From contig JAATFN010000263.1 in assembly GCA_015655165.1 (NCBI GenBank), positions 1-9,175 on the forward strand: 9,175 nt of DNA, in the 5' to 3' direction. The notes beneath the pieces were generated by a model, which was not told where the DNA came from, searched no databases, and worked only from the letters and a program-made list of their open reading frames with translations. Shown here piece after piece: positions 1 through 5,270 of the stretch. Each line of letters begins with the position of its first letter. Position 1 is the stretch's first letter. Source of the stretch: Betaproteobacteria bacterium. Lineage in GTDB: Bacteria; Pseudomonadota; Gammaproteobacteria; Burkholderiales; Burkholderiaceae_D. Position numbers and translations under genes: made by a program.

Positions 1-295
1 CCGACACACTCAAGGCACCCGTCAGATAAGCAACTGCGGTTGTTGGTATGGGGCCTGCCATGATCACATCGACTCCCGCAGCAGATAAACCTGCCTCCAA
101 AGCAGCTTCCAGCATATAGCCAGAAACACGTGTATCTTTACCAATCAACACAACTGGTCGCGCCACCGACACTTCTGACGATCTGGTTAATACCTTACCT
201 GCAGCATAACCCAAGCGCATCACAAAATCAGGGGTAATTGGTGCCGTACCAACACGTCCACGCACACCATCTGTACCAAAGTACTTTGAAGCCAT
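1..295 (-). CDS. glmM: phosphoglucosamine mutase GlmM, N-terminal part (cut by window edge)
   Basis: The reading frame starts at an ATG (295-293) and stays open to the left edge, giving 98 complete codons of a protein usually about 445 residues long. The visible protein begins [16 protein letters not shown] and contains [24 protein letters not shown] and [12 protein letters not shown], the typical start of bacterial GlmM. The catalytic serine loop (ASHNP, near residue 100 in this family) would lie just outside the window, so catalytic integrity cannot be judged. GlmM converts glucosamine-6-phosphate to glucosamine-1-phosphate in the cytoplasm, feeding UDP-GlcNAc synthesis for peptidoglycan and LPS. 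The start is supported by an AAAGG Shine-Dalgarno 7 nt upstream. It follows folP by 24 nt, so the two are probably cotranscribed. The folP-glmM order is widely conserved in proteobacteria. Confidence 0.96.
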   Translation of the reverse strand, partial: MASKYFGTDGVRGRVGTAPITPDFVMRLGYAAGKVLTRSSEVSVARPVVLIGKDTRVSGYMLEAALEAGLSAAGVDVIMAGPIPTTAVAYLTGALSVS

Positions 296-302
296 CTTTG
301 TG

Positions 303-307
303 CCTTT
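303..307 (-). promoter_or_regulatory. ribosome binding site of glmM
   Basis: On the minus strand AAAGG lies 7 nt before the glmM ATG. It falls in the short gap after the folP stop codon, so glmM can be translated independently from a folP-glmM message. Confidence 0.6.
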
Positions 308-319
308 ATGTAAGAAAAT

Positions 320-1183
320 CTATTCTATATTGTGATGTCGTGTACCCATACCTGCATGCCAGACATCCAATGCATCAATCGTCTCGGCCACATCATGTAC
401 ACGCACAATCATCGCACCTTGCGATGCAGCGGCAATGGCAGCACCAAGACTACCTGCCAAGCGTGCCTCGACCGGTTTACCTGTCATATCGCCAATCATT
501 GTTTTACGTGACATGCCTACTAACATCGGCAACTGCAATCGCGCTATCAACTCGGCCGTGTGCTTTAACAAGGTGTAATTATGCGTTGTTGTTTTACCAA
601 ACCCAAAACCTGGATCGATACATAACTGTGCACGTTTCAGACCGACCTGTGTCAATATATGTACACGTTCTTCCAGAAACACCGCAACCTCTTCCACGAC
701 ATCTTCATAGTGCGGCCTTTCCTGCATCGTTTCAGGTTGTCCGTGCATATGCATAATGCACAAGGCAGCATCACTGTCTTTCACAGCATCAATGGCTCCC
801 GGCGCACAAAATCCGTTAATGTCGTTGATCATGTCCGCACCAGCGATCAGTGCTTCTTTCATGACTTGCGGTTTGTATGTATCAACCGACAGCGGTTTGC
901 CACAATCGCGTAAAGCATAAATGACCGGCATGACACGACGCAATTCCTCTTCCAACGGCAAAGGCGGGCTACCTGGACGACTGGATTCACCGCCAATATC
1001 GATAATATCCACCCCTGCTGCAATCATCGCCTCAGCACGCGCTATGGCAAACTCCAGCGAATAATACTGCCCACCATCAGAAAAAGAATCCGGCGTCGTA
1101 TTCAATATGCCCATCACCAAGGGGCGTTTATATTCATTGACGGTCAAACGATATCGTCCGCATTGCAAAGACTGTTGTTTCAT
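320..1183 (-). CDS. folP: dihydropteroate synthase
   Basis: The protein is 287 residues from the ATG at 1183. DHPS condenses 6-hydroxymethyl-7,8-dihydropterin pyrophosphate with p-aminobenzoate in folate synthesis. It is a cytoplasmic TIM-barrel enzyme and the target of sulfonamides. Family motifs are in order: NTTPDSFSDGG (28-38), IGGESSRPG (63-71), SVDTYKP (99-105), NDIN (120-123), DPGFGFGK (190-197), SRK (225-227) and RVHDV (261-265). The frame is also open to an ATG at 1222, adding 13 residues. I prefer 1183 because the best promoter (1210-1238) would start transcripts near 1203, downstream of the 1222 codon, and because homologues usually begin close to this point. Neither start has a clear Shine-Dalgarno. 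The phenylalanine and proline altered in known chromosomal sulfonamide-resistant DHPS (F34 and P70 here) are present, so nothing suggests a resistant variant. It is separated from ftsH by a terminator and sits 24 nt before glmM. Confidence 0.96.
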   Translation of the reverse strand: MKQQSLQCGRYRLTVNEYKRPLVMGILNTTPDSFSDGGQYYSLEFAIARAEAMIAAGVDIIDIGGESSRPGSPPLPLEEELRRVMPVIYALRDCGKPLSVDTYKPQVMKEALIAGADMINDINGFCAPGAIDAVKDSDAALCIMHMHGQPETMQERPHYEDVVEEVAVFLEERVHILTQVGLKRAQLCIDPGFGFGKTTTHNYTLLKHTAELIARLQLPMLVGMSRKTMIGDMTGKPVEARLAGSLGAAIAAASQGAMIVRVHDVAETIDALDVWHAGMGTRHHNIE

Positions 1184-1209
1184 ACTTATTTCAAGAAAAT
1201 GTATTGCCG

Positions 1210-1238
1210 AAGATAAACACATGCGCTACTTGTTGCAA
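1210..1238 (-). promoter_or_regulatory. candidate sigma70 promoter for folP-glmM
   Basis: On the minus strand TTGCAA (1238-1233) and TATCTT (1215-1210) are separated by exactly 17 nt. They match the sigma70 consensus at 4 of 6 positions each. The predicted start is near 1203, giving a leader of about 20 nt before the ATG at 1183. It lies just after the ftsH terminator, where folP needs its own promoter. A small hyphenated palindrome (ACTTG-TTG-CAAGT, 1228-1240) overlaps the -35 element and may be chance. Confidence 0.5.
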
Positions 1239-1263
1239 GTGATAAATGGTGACATTTTTCGAC

Positions 1264-1295
1264 AAAAAAGGGCGAGGATCACTCCTCACCCTTTT
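1264..1295 (-). terminator. intrinsic terminator of ftsH
   Basis: On the minus strand a 13-bp stem (arms 1283-1295 and 1266-1278, one G-T wobble) closes a 4-nt loop (1279-1282) and runs into six T residues (1269-1264). It starts about 20 nt after the ftsH stop codon. This is a classic strong rho-independent terminator and should largely uncouple ftsH from folP-glmM. Confidence 0.9.
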
Positions 1296-1315
1296 ACTGT
1301 GACCTGGCTGCCGGT

Positions 1316-3202
1316 TTATGCCGGTGCAGGTGCATTTGGCGTTACATCGCCAGATGCACCACCATCAGATGACGACTGCTTGGGTTGTTCCGACTTGGGA
1401 GGACGTGGTGCCTCACCTGCCATAATGTCATTGATCTGGTCTGCATCAATGGTTTCCCAATCAAGCAACGCCTTCGTCATAGCCTCAACCTTATCACGGT
1501 TGTCTTCCAGCAATTTACGCGACAATGCATATTGCTGATCCAATATACTGCGAATTTCTGCATCGACTTTTTGCTGTGTTGCTTCTGAGACAGTACGTGA
1601 CGACATACGACCCATATAGGAATCTTGCTCGCTATCTTCATACACCATCGTACCCAACGTCTCGGACATACCATAGCGGGTAACCATCGCACGTGCCAAT
1701 TTTGTTGCACGTTCAAAGTCGTTCGAAGCACCTGTAGACATCTGCCCCATAAAGATCTCTTCGGAAATACGACCACCAAACAAAATCGCGATTTCTTCCA
1801 GCATCTTGTCTTTATACATATTGACACGATCAAACTCGGGCAACTGCCATGTCAAGCCCAGTGCAAAACCACGTGGCATGATGGTGACTTTATGTACAGG
1901 GTCGGCCTTCGGCAAAAGCTTGGCAACAACTGCATGACCGGATTCATGGAAAGCAGTATTACGGCGTTCTTCTTCACGCATGACAGCTGATTTACGCTCA
2001 GGGCCCATGACAATCTTGTCTTTTGCATCTTCAAAATCTTGCATCTCGACAAAACGCTTGTTACGGCGTGCGGCAAACAAAGCCGCTTCATTGACCAGAT
2101 TGGCAAGATCCGCACCTGAAAAACCTGGTGTACCACGCGCCAGAATATCGGCTTTAACGTCTTGTGCAATTGGCACCTTACGCATATGGACATACAAAAT
2201 CTGTTCACGACCACGGATATCGGGCAAACCGACCATCACCTGACGATCAAAACGACCTGGGCGCAACAAGGCTTTATCCAGTACATCGGCCCGGTTTGTT
2301 GCCGCAATCACAATCACGCCGGAATTTACCTCGAAACCATCCATCTCGACCAACATCTGGTTCAATGTCTGTTCGCGCTCGTCGTTACCACCGCCCATAC
2401 CGGCACCACGGTGACGACCAACCGCATCGATTTCATCGATAAAGATAATACATGGCGCGTGTTTCTTGGCATTTTCAAACATATCGCGCACACGGGATGC
2501 ACCCACACCAACAAACATTTCAACGAAATCCGAACCGGAAATTGTGAAAAACGGTACTTTAGCTTCACCTGCAATCGCACGTGCCAATAATGTCTTACCA
2601 GTACCTGGAGGCCCCACCATCAATACACCATGGGGAATACGGCCACCCAACTTCTGGAATTTGGTCGGGTCACGCAAGAATTCAACGATTTCCTGCACTT
2701 CTTCTTTTGCTTCGTCGCAGCCTGCCACATCAGAGAATGTGACAGAATTGCTGTGTTCGTCGAGCATACGGGCTTTGGACTTGCCAAAGGAGAATGCACC
2801 GCCTTTACCCCCGCCTTGCATCTGACGCATGAAGAAAATCCATACACCGATCAGAAGCAGCATCGGGAACCAGGAAATAAAGATTTGCGACAGGAAAGAA
2901 GGTTCTTCAGGCTGTTTAATATCAAAACGCACGCCGTTATTTACCAAGTCACCAACCAGACCGCGGTCTAACGGGGTCGTCGCGGTTTTAATACGTTTAC
3001 CATCTTGCGTGACGGCAACAATATTCAAACCTTCAATGGTCGCTTCTTTGATACGGCCGGTTTTGACCTCATCAATAAAATCGGAATACGCCAAAGGTGA
3101 CGCACCTGCAGAAATCCCACGGCTATCAAACTGCTTGAATACTGAAAACAGTACCAGAGCGATCACCACCCATACGGCAGCCTTGGAAAACATGTTGTTC
3201 AC
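1316..3202 (-). CDS. ftsH: ATP-dependent zinc metalloprotease FtsH
   Basis: The protein is 628 residues, close to the usual proteobacterial length of about 630-650. FtsH is an inner-membrane hexameric AAA+ protease that unfolds and degrades misassembled membrane proteins and short-lived regulators. In E. coli these include sigma32 and LpxC. Visible features in order are: transmembrane segment 1 (about 8-23), a periplasmic domain (about 25-100), transmembrane segment 2 (about 105-125), Walker A GPPGTGKT (197-204), the pore-loop aromatic F230 followed by VG, Walker B IIFIDEID (252-259), the second region of homology with arginine fingers (about 301-320), the zinc motif HESGH (419-423) and the third zinc ligand D495. 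A Pro/Ser/Ala-rich tail follows residue 600. The start is a GTG at 3202, chosen because AAGGAG lies 5 nt upstream. The ATG three codons later is 14 nt from that site. It is preceded by a likely heat-shock promoter and followed by a terminator. Confidence 0.98.
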   Translation of the reverse strand: MNNMFSKAAVWVVIALVLFSVFKQFDSRGISAGASPLAYSDFIDEVKTGRIKEATIEGLNIVAVTQDGKRIKTATTPLDRGLVGDLVNNGVRFDIKQPEEPSFLSQIFISWFPMLLLIGVWIFFMRQMQGGGKGGAFSFGKSKARMLDEHSNSVTFSDVAGCDEAKEEVQEIVEFLRDPTKFQKLGGRIPHGVLMVGPPGTGKTLLARAIAGEAKVPFFTISGSDFVEMFVGVGASRVRDMFENAKKHAPCIIFIDEIDAVGRHRGAGMGGGNDEREQTLNQMLVEMDGFEVNSGVIVIAATNRADVLDKALLRPGRFDRQVMVGLPDIRGREQILYVHMRKVPIAQDVKADILARGTPGFSGADLANLVNEAALFAARRNKRFVEMQDFEDAKDKIVMGPERKSAVMREEERRNTAFHESGHAVVAKLLPKADPVHKVTIMPRGFALGLTWQLPEFDRVNMYKDKMLEEIAILFGGRISEEIFMGQMSTGASNDFERATKLARAMVTRYGMSETLGTMVYEDSEQDSYMGRMSSRTVSEATQQKVDAEIRSILDQQYALSRKLLEDNRDKVEAMTKALLDWETIDADQINDIMAGEAPRPPKSEQPKQSSSDGGASGDVTPNAPAPA

Positions 3203-3207
3203 GAGAA

Positions 3208-3213
3208 CTCCTT
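3208..3213 (-). promoter_or_regulatory. ribosome binding site that fixes the GTG start of ftsH
   Basis: On the minus strand AAGGAG is followed by 5 nt and then the GTG at 3202. The in-frame ATG at 3193 would be 14 nt away, too far for this strong site, so GTG is the likelier initiation codon. Confidence 0.75.
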
Positions 3214-3326
3214 CGACGATAGTGCATTTGCACCTTATATATAGCCTGATTTTACTCGGATTCGCCCGTACTGACTATAAAACGGTATCCGATTGAATAT
3301 TAATACATCTAGGGCTTACTGAAGCC

Positions 3327-3354
3327 ATATGTGGCCATAAACTGCAATATCAAG
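3327..3354 (-). promoter_or_regulatory. candidate sigma32 (RpoH) heat-shock promoter of ftsH
   Basis: On the minus strand CTTGATA (3354-3348) and CCACATAT (3334-3327) are separated by 13 nt. The established RpoH consensus is CTTGAAA, 11-16 nt, CCCCATNT. The match is 6 of 7 for the -35 element and 7 of 8 for the -10 element, with near-optimal spacing. It lies in the rlmE-ftsH gap and would give a leader of about 118 nt before the ftsH GTG. In E. coli ftsH is a heat-shock gene transcribed by sigma32, which fits. The same -35 region (TTGATA) could serve a sigma70 promoter, but no good -10 sits at the right distance. Confidence 0.55.
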
Positions 3355-3377
3355 CAATTTATTGATGATTCATTGAT

Positions 3378-4022
3378 CTATAACGGGTTTTTCAACGTTT
3401 TACCCAACAAAAAGATTTCAGATGATTTATCCCGGCTGGCCTTGGGCTTTTTGGACATCACCACTTTAAATTCAGCGCGGAACTTATGCAGTATCTCATT
3501 ATAACCTGTGCCATTAAAGCATTTAACCAATAATGAACCGGTTGGTTTCATATGCATTTGTGCAAATTCAACAGCCAGATCGATCAAATATTCCACCCGG
3601 GCAGCGTCTGATATTGCTACACCCGACAGATTTGGCGCCATATCCGAGAGTACAAGATCAACTTTACGCCCAGCCAACAAGGCTTCCAGCTGTTTAACAG
3701 ATTCGCTCTCCCTGAAGTCTCCCTGAATAAAATGCACATCAGCAATCGGATCCATCGGCAAAATATCCAGACCAATAATCATGCCGTTAATGCCGCCACC
3801 TTCCTTACCGGCCAACTTATTACGCGCATATTGTGACCAACTGCCCGGTGTCGAGCCCAAATCGACAATAATCTGTCCTGGTTTGATCAGTTTTTCCTCT
3901 TCATCGATCTCTTTTAATTTGTAGGCAGCACGTGCACGATACCCTTCCTTTTGCGCTAATTTCACATAAGGATCGTTAATATGGTCATGTAACCAGTTTT
4001 TGTTTAATTTGTTTTTTGCCAT
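3378..4022 (-). CDS. rlmE: 23S rRNA 2'-O-methyltransferase RlmE (FtsJ/RrmJ)
   Basis: The protein is 214 residues, against about 209 in E. coli. RlmE methylates the 2'-O of U2552 in the A loop of 23S rRNA, using S-adenosylmethionine, late in 50S assembly. The start [14 protein letters not shown] and the segment [11 protein letters not shown] are typical. The SAM-binding motif I is [12 protein letters not shown] (53-64). In many homologues it reads VDLGAAPGGWSQ, so this is a mild variant. The K-D-K-E catalytic tetrad is complete: K35, D127 (in LSDMAPN), K167 (in LLVKCFNG) and E202 (in SSEIFLLG). The ATG at 4022 matches family length, although no strong Shine-Dalgarno precedes it. The gene is divergent from yhbY and lies 175 nt upstream of ftsH, a pairing also found in E. 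coli. No clear terminator separates it from ftsH, so some read-through is likely. Confidence 0.97.
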   Translation of the reverse strand: MAKNKLNKNWLHDHINDPYVKLAQKEGYRARAAYKLKEIDEEEKLIKPGQIIVDLGSTPGSWSQYARNKLAGKEGGGINGMIIGLDILPMDPIADVHFIQGDFRESESVKQLEALLAGRKVDLVLSDMAPNLSGVAISDAARVEYLIDLAVEFAQMHMKPTGSLLVKCFNGTGYNEILHKFRAEFKVVMSKKPKASRDKSSEIFLLGKTLKNPL

Positions 4023-4093
4023 TCGCGTAAAATAGGGGTTTTAAATTGTATAGCGTATGATGTGTATCCCACGCTAGCCCCCAGAGTCATCCT
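4023..4093. promoter_or_regulatory. divergent rlmE / yhbY promoter region
   Basis: This 71-nt gap must hold the start signals of both divergent genes unless transcripts arrive from further out. The AT-rich centre has possible -10 boxes for rlmE (TACAAT, 4050-4045, minus) and for yhbY (TATGAT, 4056-4061, plus), each 5 of 6 to consensus. Neither has a good -35 partner. A 6-bp inverted repeat, TAGCGT (4051-4056) and ACGCTA (4071-4076), spaced by 14 nt, overlaps the yhbY side. Neither gene has an obvious Shine-Dalgarno. Confidence 0.35.
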
Positions 4094-4546
4094 ATGTTGA
4101 AACTTACACCTGCCGAGCGCAGTGAACTACGCTCGCAAGCACATGCATTAAATCCTGTCGTCATTATCGGCGAATCAGGCCTGTCTGCGTCTGTATTAAA
4201 AGAAATTGATGCAAGCTTAAATGCGCACGGCTTAATCAAAGTCCGCGTATTTGGTGATGACCGCGAAGCCCGCGTCGCTATTTACGAATCGATTTGCCAA
4301 GAACTACAAGCAGCACCGATTCAACACATCGGCAAACTGCTCGTCGTCTATCGCCCGAAACAAGACGATCAGAAAACACACACCGGCAAAAGTGGTCCGG
4401 GTATGCGCGAAGTGACTATTATCAAGTCCAGCGGCATGCAACGCCCAACTGTTTCCAAAGTCATGTTGAAAGGCAATGAACGTGTCACGGCAGGCGGCAT
4501 CATCAAACGTGCCAAACCGCGCCAGAAAAGTACCAAGCGCGGATAA
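4094..4546 (+). CDS. yhbY: YhbY-type CRM-domain RNA-binding protein with a basic C-terminal extension
   Basis: The protein is 150 residues. Positions 1 to about 90 form a CRS1/YhbY (CRM) domain. It shows LTPAERSELRSQAHALNPVV, the KH-like loop IGESGLSASVL (25-35) and HGLIKVRV (45-52), ending near GKLLVVYRP (80-88). E. coli YhbY is about 97 residues and associates with pre-50S ribosomal particles, so a role in large-subunit assembly is likely here. The remaining 57 residues (94-150) carry about 15 Lys/Arg against 2 Glu and are probably disordered and RNA-binding. From memory, similar tails occur in Burkholderiales homologues. It is the only plus-strand gene, divergent from rlmE (also a 23S rRNA factor) and convergent with greA. 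The ATG at 4094 begins the conserved domain directly, so the start is secure even though the ribosome site is weak. Confidence 0.93.
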   Translation: MLKLTPAERSELRSQAHALNPVVIIGESGLSASVLKEIDASLNAHGLIKVRVFGDDREARVAIYESICQELQAAPIQHIGKLLVVYRPKQDDQKTHTGKSGPGMREVTIIKSSGMQRPTVSKVMLKGNERVTAGGIIKRAKPRQKSTKRG

Positions 4547-4594
4547 CGCAGCCGACAAGTATACACCGTGCCGCCTATCCAACGGCACAATTAC

Positions 4595-4674
4595 AAAACC
4601 CGCCTTATGAACTGCACCCAAAAGTTGAACACTTAGTCTAACCTTTGGGGTGCAGTTCACAAGGCGGGCGTTTT
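4595..4674. terminator. bidirectional intrinsic terminator between yhbY and greA
   Basis: A long hairpin pairs 4599-4627 with 4639-4668. It has 8 GC-rich base pairs at the base (CCCGCCTT with AAGGCGGG), one A-C mismatch (4607/4660), 12 further perfect pairs, a one-base bulge and a shorter apical stem. The plus strand continues into CGTTTT (to 4674). The minus strand continues into TTTT (4598-4595). It sits between the convergent stop codons, about 50 nt from each, and can end transcripts from both yhbY and greA. Confidence 0.85.
4608..4659. repeat. 52-bp palindrome resembling paired IS3-family terminal inverted repeats
   Basis: The two arms read inward from each end. The left arm starts TGAACTGCACCC then AAAAGTTGAAC (4608-4630). 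The right arm, on the minus strand, starts TGAACTGCACCCC then AAAGGTTAGAC (4659-4636). Only 5 nt (4631-4635) lie between them. The shape TGAACTGxxCCCCAAAAGTTxGAC recalls the ends of IS3-family (IS150-like) elements, by memory and not by search. No transposase remains and no target-site duplication is visible (TTA on the left, CAA on the right). It forms the upper part of the terminator hairpin, so it may simply be terminator sequence. Confidence 0.4.
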
Positions 4675-4713
4675 ACCGGCAAATAACAGATTTAACGTTG
4701 TATTTAGTGCAAC

Positions 4714-5190
4714 TTACTCGTAACGTACATCGAGAATTTCATATTCACGCAGACCTGATGGCGCTTCAACACCCACCACATCGCCGACACTCTTGCCAAT
4801 CAAGGCACGGGCAATCGGAGAGGTAATCGACACCTTCGACAACTTGATATCGGCTTCATCTAACCCGACAATCTGGTAGGTCACTTTTTCACCTGTTTCC
4901 AGATTTTCCAAATCAACTGTCGAAGCAAATACGACACGGCCATCCGCATTCAATGTTGATGGATCAACAATCTGGCAAGTACTCAACTTGCTTTCCAGAT
5001 CGGCAATACGCCCCTCAACAAAGGCCTGACGTTCTTTCGCAGCCTCATATTCGGCATTTTCGGACAAATCCCCCTGCGCACGTGCTTCGGCAATCGCATT
5101 GATCACTGATGGACGTTCTTTGCTCTTTAGGCGTGCGAGTTCTTCTTTTAACAACTCGGCACCGTATTTTGTAATTGGTACTGTACTCAT
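4714..5190 (-). CDS. greA: transcription elongation factor GreA
   Basis: The protein is 158 residues from the ATG at 5190, exactly the E. coli GreA length. It starts MSTVPITKYGAELLKEEL. The N-terminal coiled coil (about 1-75) carries GDLSENAEY, with the acidic tip residues D41 and E44 that enter the RNA polymerase secondary channel and stimulate cleavage of backtracked RNA. The C-terminal FKBP-like domain includes the typical SPIARALIGKSVGD segment near 124-137 and ends near YEILDVRYE. An in-frame GTG at 5202 would add four residues (MENK). I reject it because family length and the purine-rich GGAAAATAAG before the ATG favour 5190. The gene is downstream of carB in the same direction, but an intrinsic terminator ends only 18 nt before its start codon. 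Any upstream transcript must therefore pass that hairpin to express greA. It converges on yhbY. Confidence 0.97.
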   Translation of the reverse strand: MSTVPITKYGAELLKEELARLKSKERPSVINAIAEARAQGDLSENAEYEAAKERQAFVEGRIADLESKLSTCQIVDPSTLNADGRVVFASTVDLENLETGEKVTYQIVGLDEADIKLSKVSITSPIARALIGKSVGDVVGVEAPSGLREYEILDVRYE

Positions 5191-5208
5191 CTTATTTTCC
5201 ACAGAGTT

Positions 5209-5249
5209 AAAAAGTCACAGAGGGCACCCAAGGATGCCCTCTGTGACTT
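5209..5249 (-). terminator. intrinsic terminator after carB, inside the greA leader
   Basis: A perfect 15-bp stem (arms 5249-5235 and 5226-5212, minus-strand sequence beginning AAGTCACAGAGGGCA) closes an 8-nt loop. It is followed by a run of five T (5213-5209, partly within the stem base). It ends 18 nt upstream of the greA ATG, so it both terminates carB transcripts and acts as a potential attenuator for greA. Confidence 0.85.
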
Positions 5250-5266
5250 AACAATTAATGTATCTT
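5209..5266 (-). ncRNA. possible short terminated greA leader RNA (GraL-like)
   Basis: If the candidate promoter at 5273-5301 is used, transcripts starting near 5266 that stop at the hairpin would be about 58 nt long. In E. coli, imprecise termination in the greA leader yields an array of short RNAs called GraL. The architecture here is the same in outline, but I see no sequence evidence of homology and expression is unproven. Confidence 0.3.
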
Positions 5267-5270
5267 GGGG

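Noticed and set aside
238..756. Plus-strand open frame of 172 codons across glmM and folP
   Set aside because: It is a His/Tyr/Ser-rich shadow of two conserved minus-strand genes, and it spans their intergenic gap.
320..1183. folP as a possible acquired sulfonamide-resistance gene
   Set aside because: It sits in the conserved ftsH-folP-glmM order, has composition like its neighbours, and keeps the sensitive-type F34 and P70.
1184..1222. Longer folP form starting at the ATG at 1222
   Set aside because: It has no Shine-Dalgarno, the extra 13 residues lack family similarity, and the codon lies upstream of the predicted transcription start.
1107..1538. Plus-strand open frame of 143 codons over the folP start and ftsH end
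   Set aside because: It runs antisense through two clear genes and a terminator, with no family resemblance or ribosome site.
4568..4588. Small hairpin GTGCCG / CGGCAC with a 9-nt loop downstream of yhbY
   Set aside because: It has only 6 bp and no T tract on either strand. The stronger terminator lies just beyond, so I give it no role.
5191..5202. Longer greA form starting at the GTG at 5202
   Set aside because: The ATG at 5190 gives the exact usual length of 158 residues and has a purine-rich site at a suitable distance.
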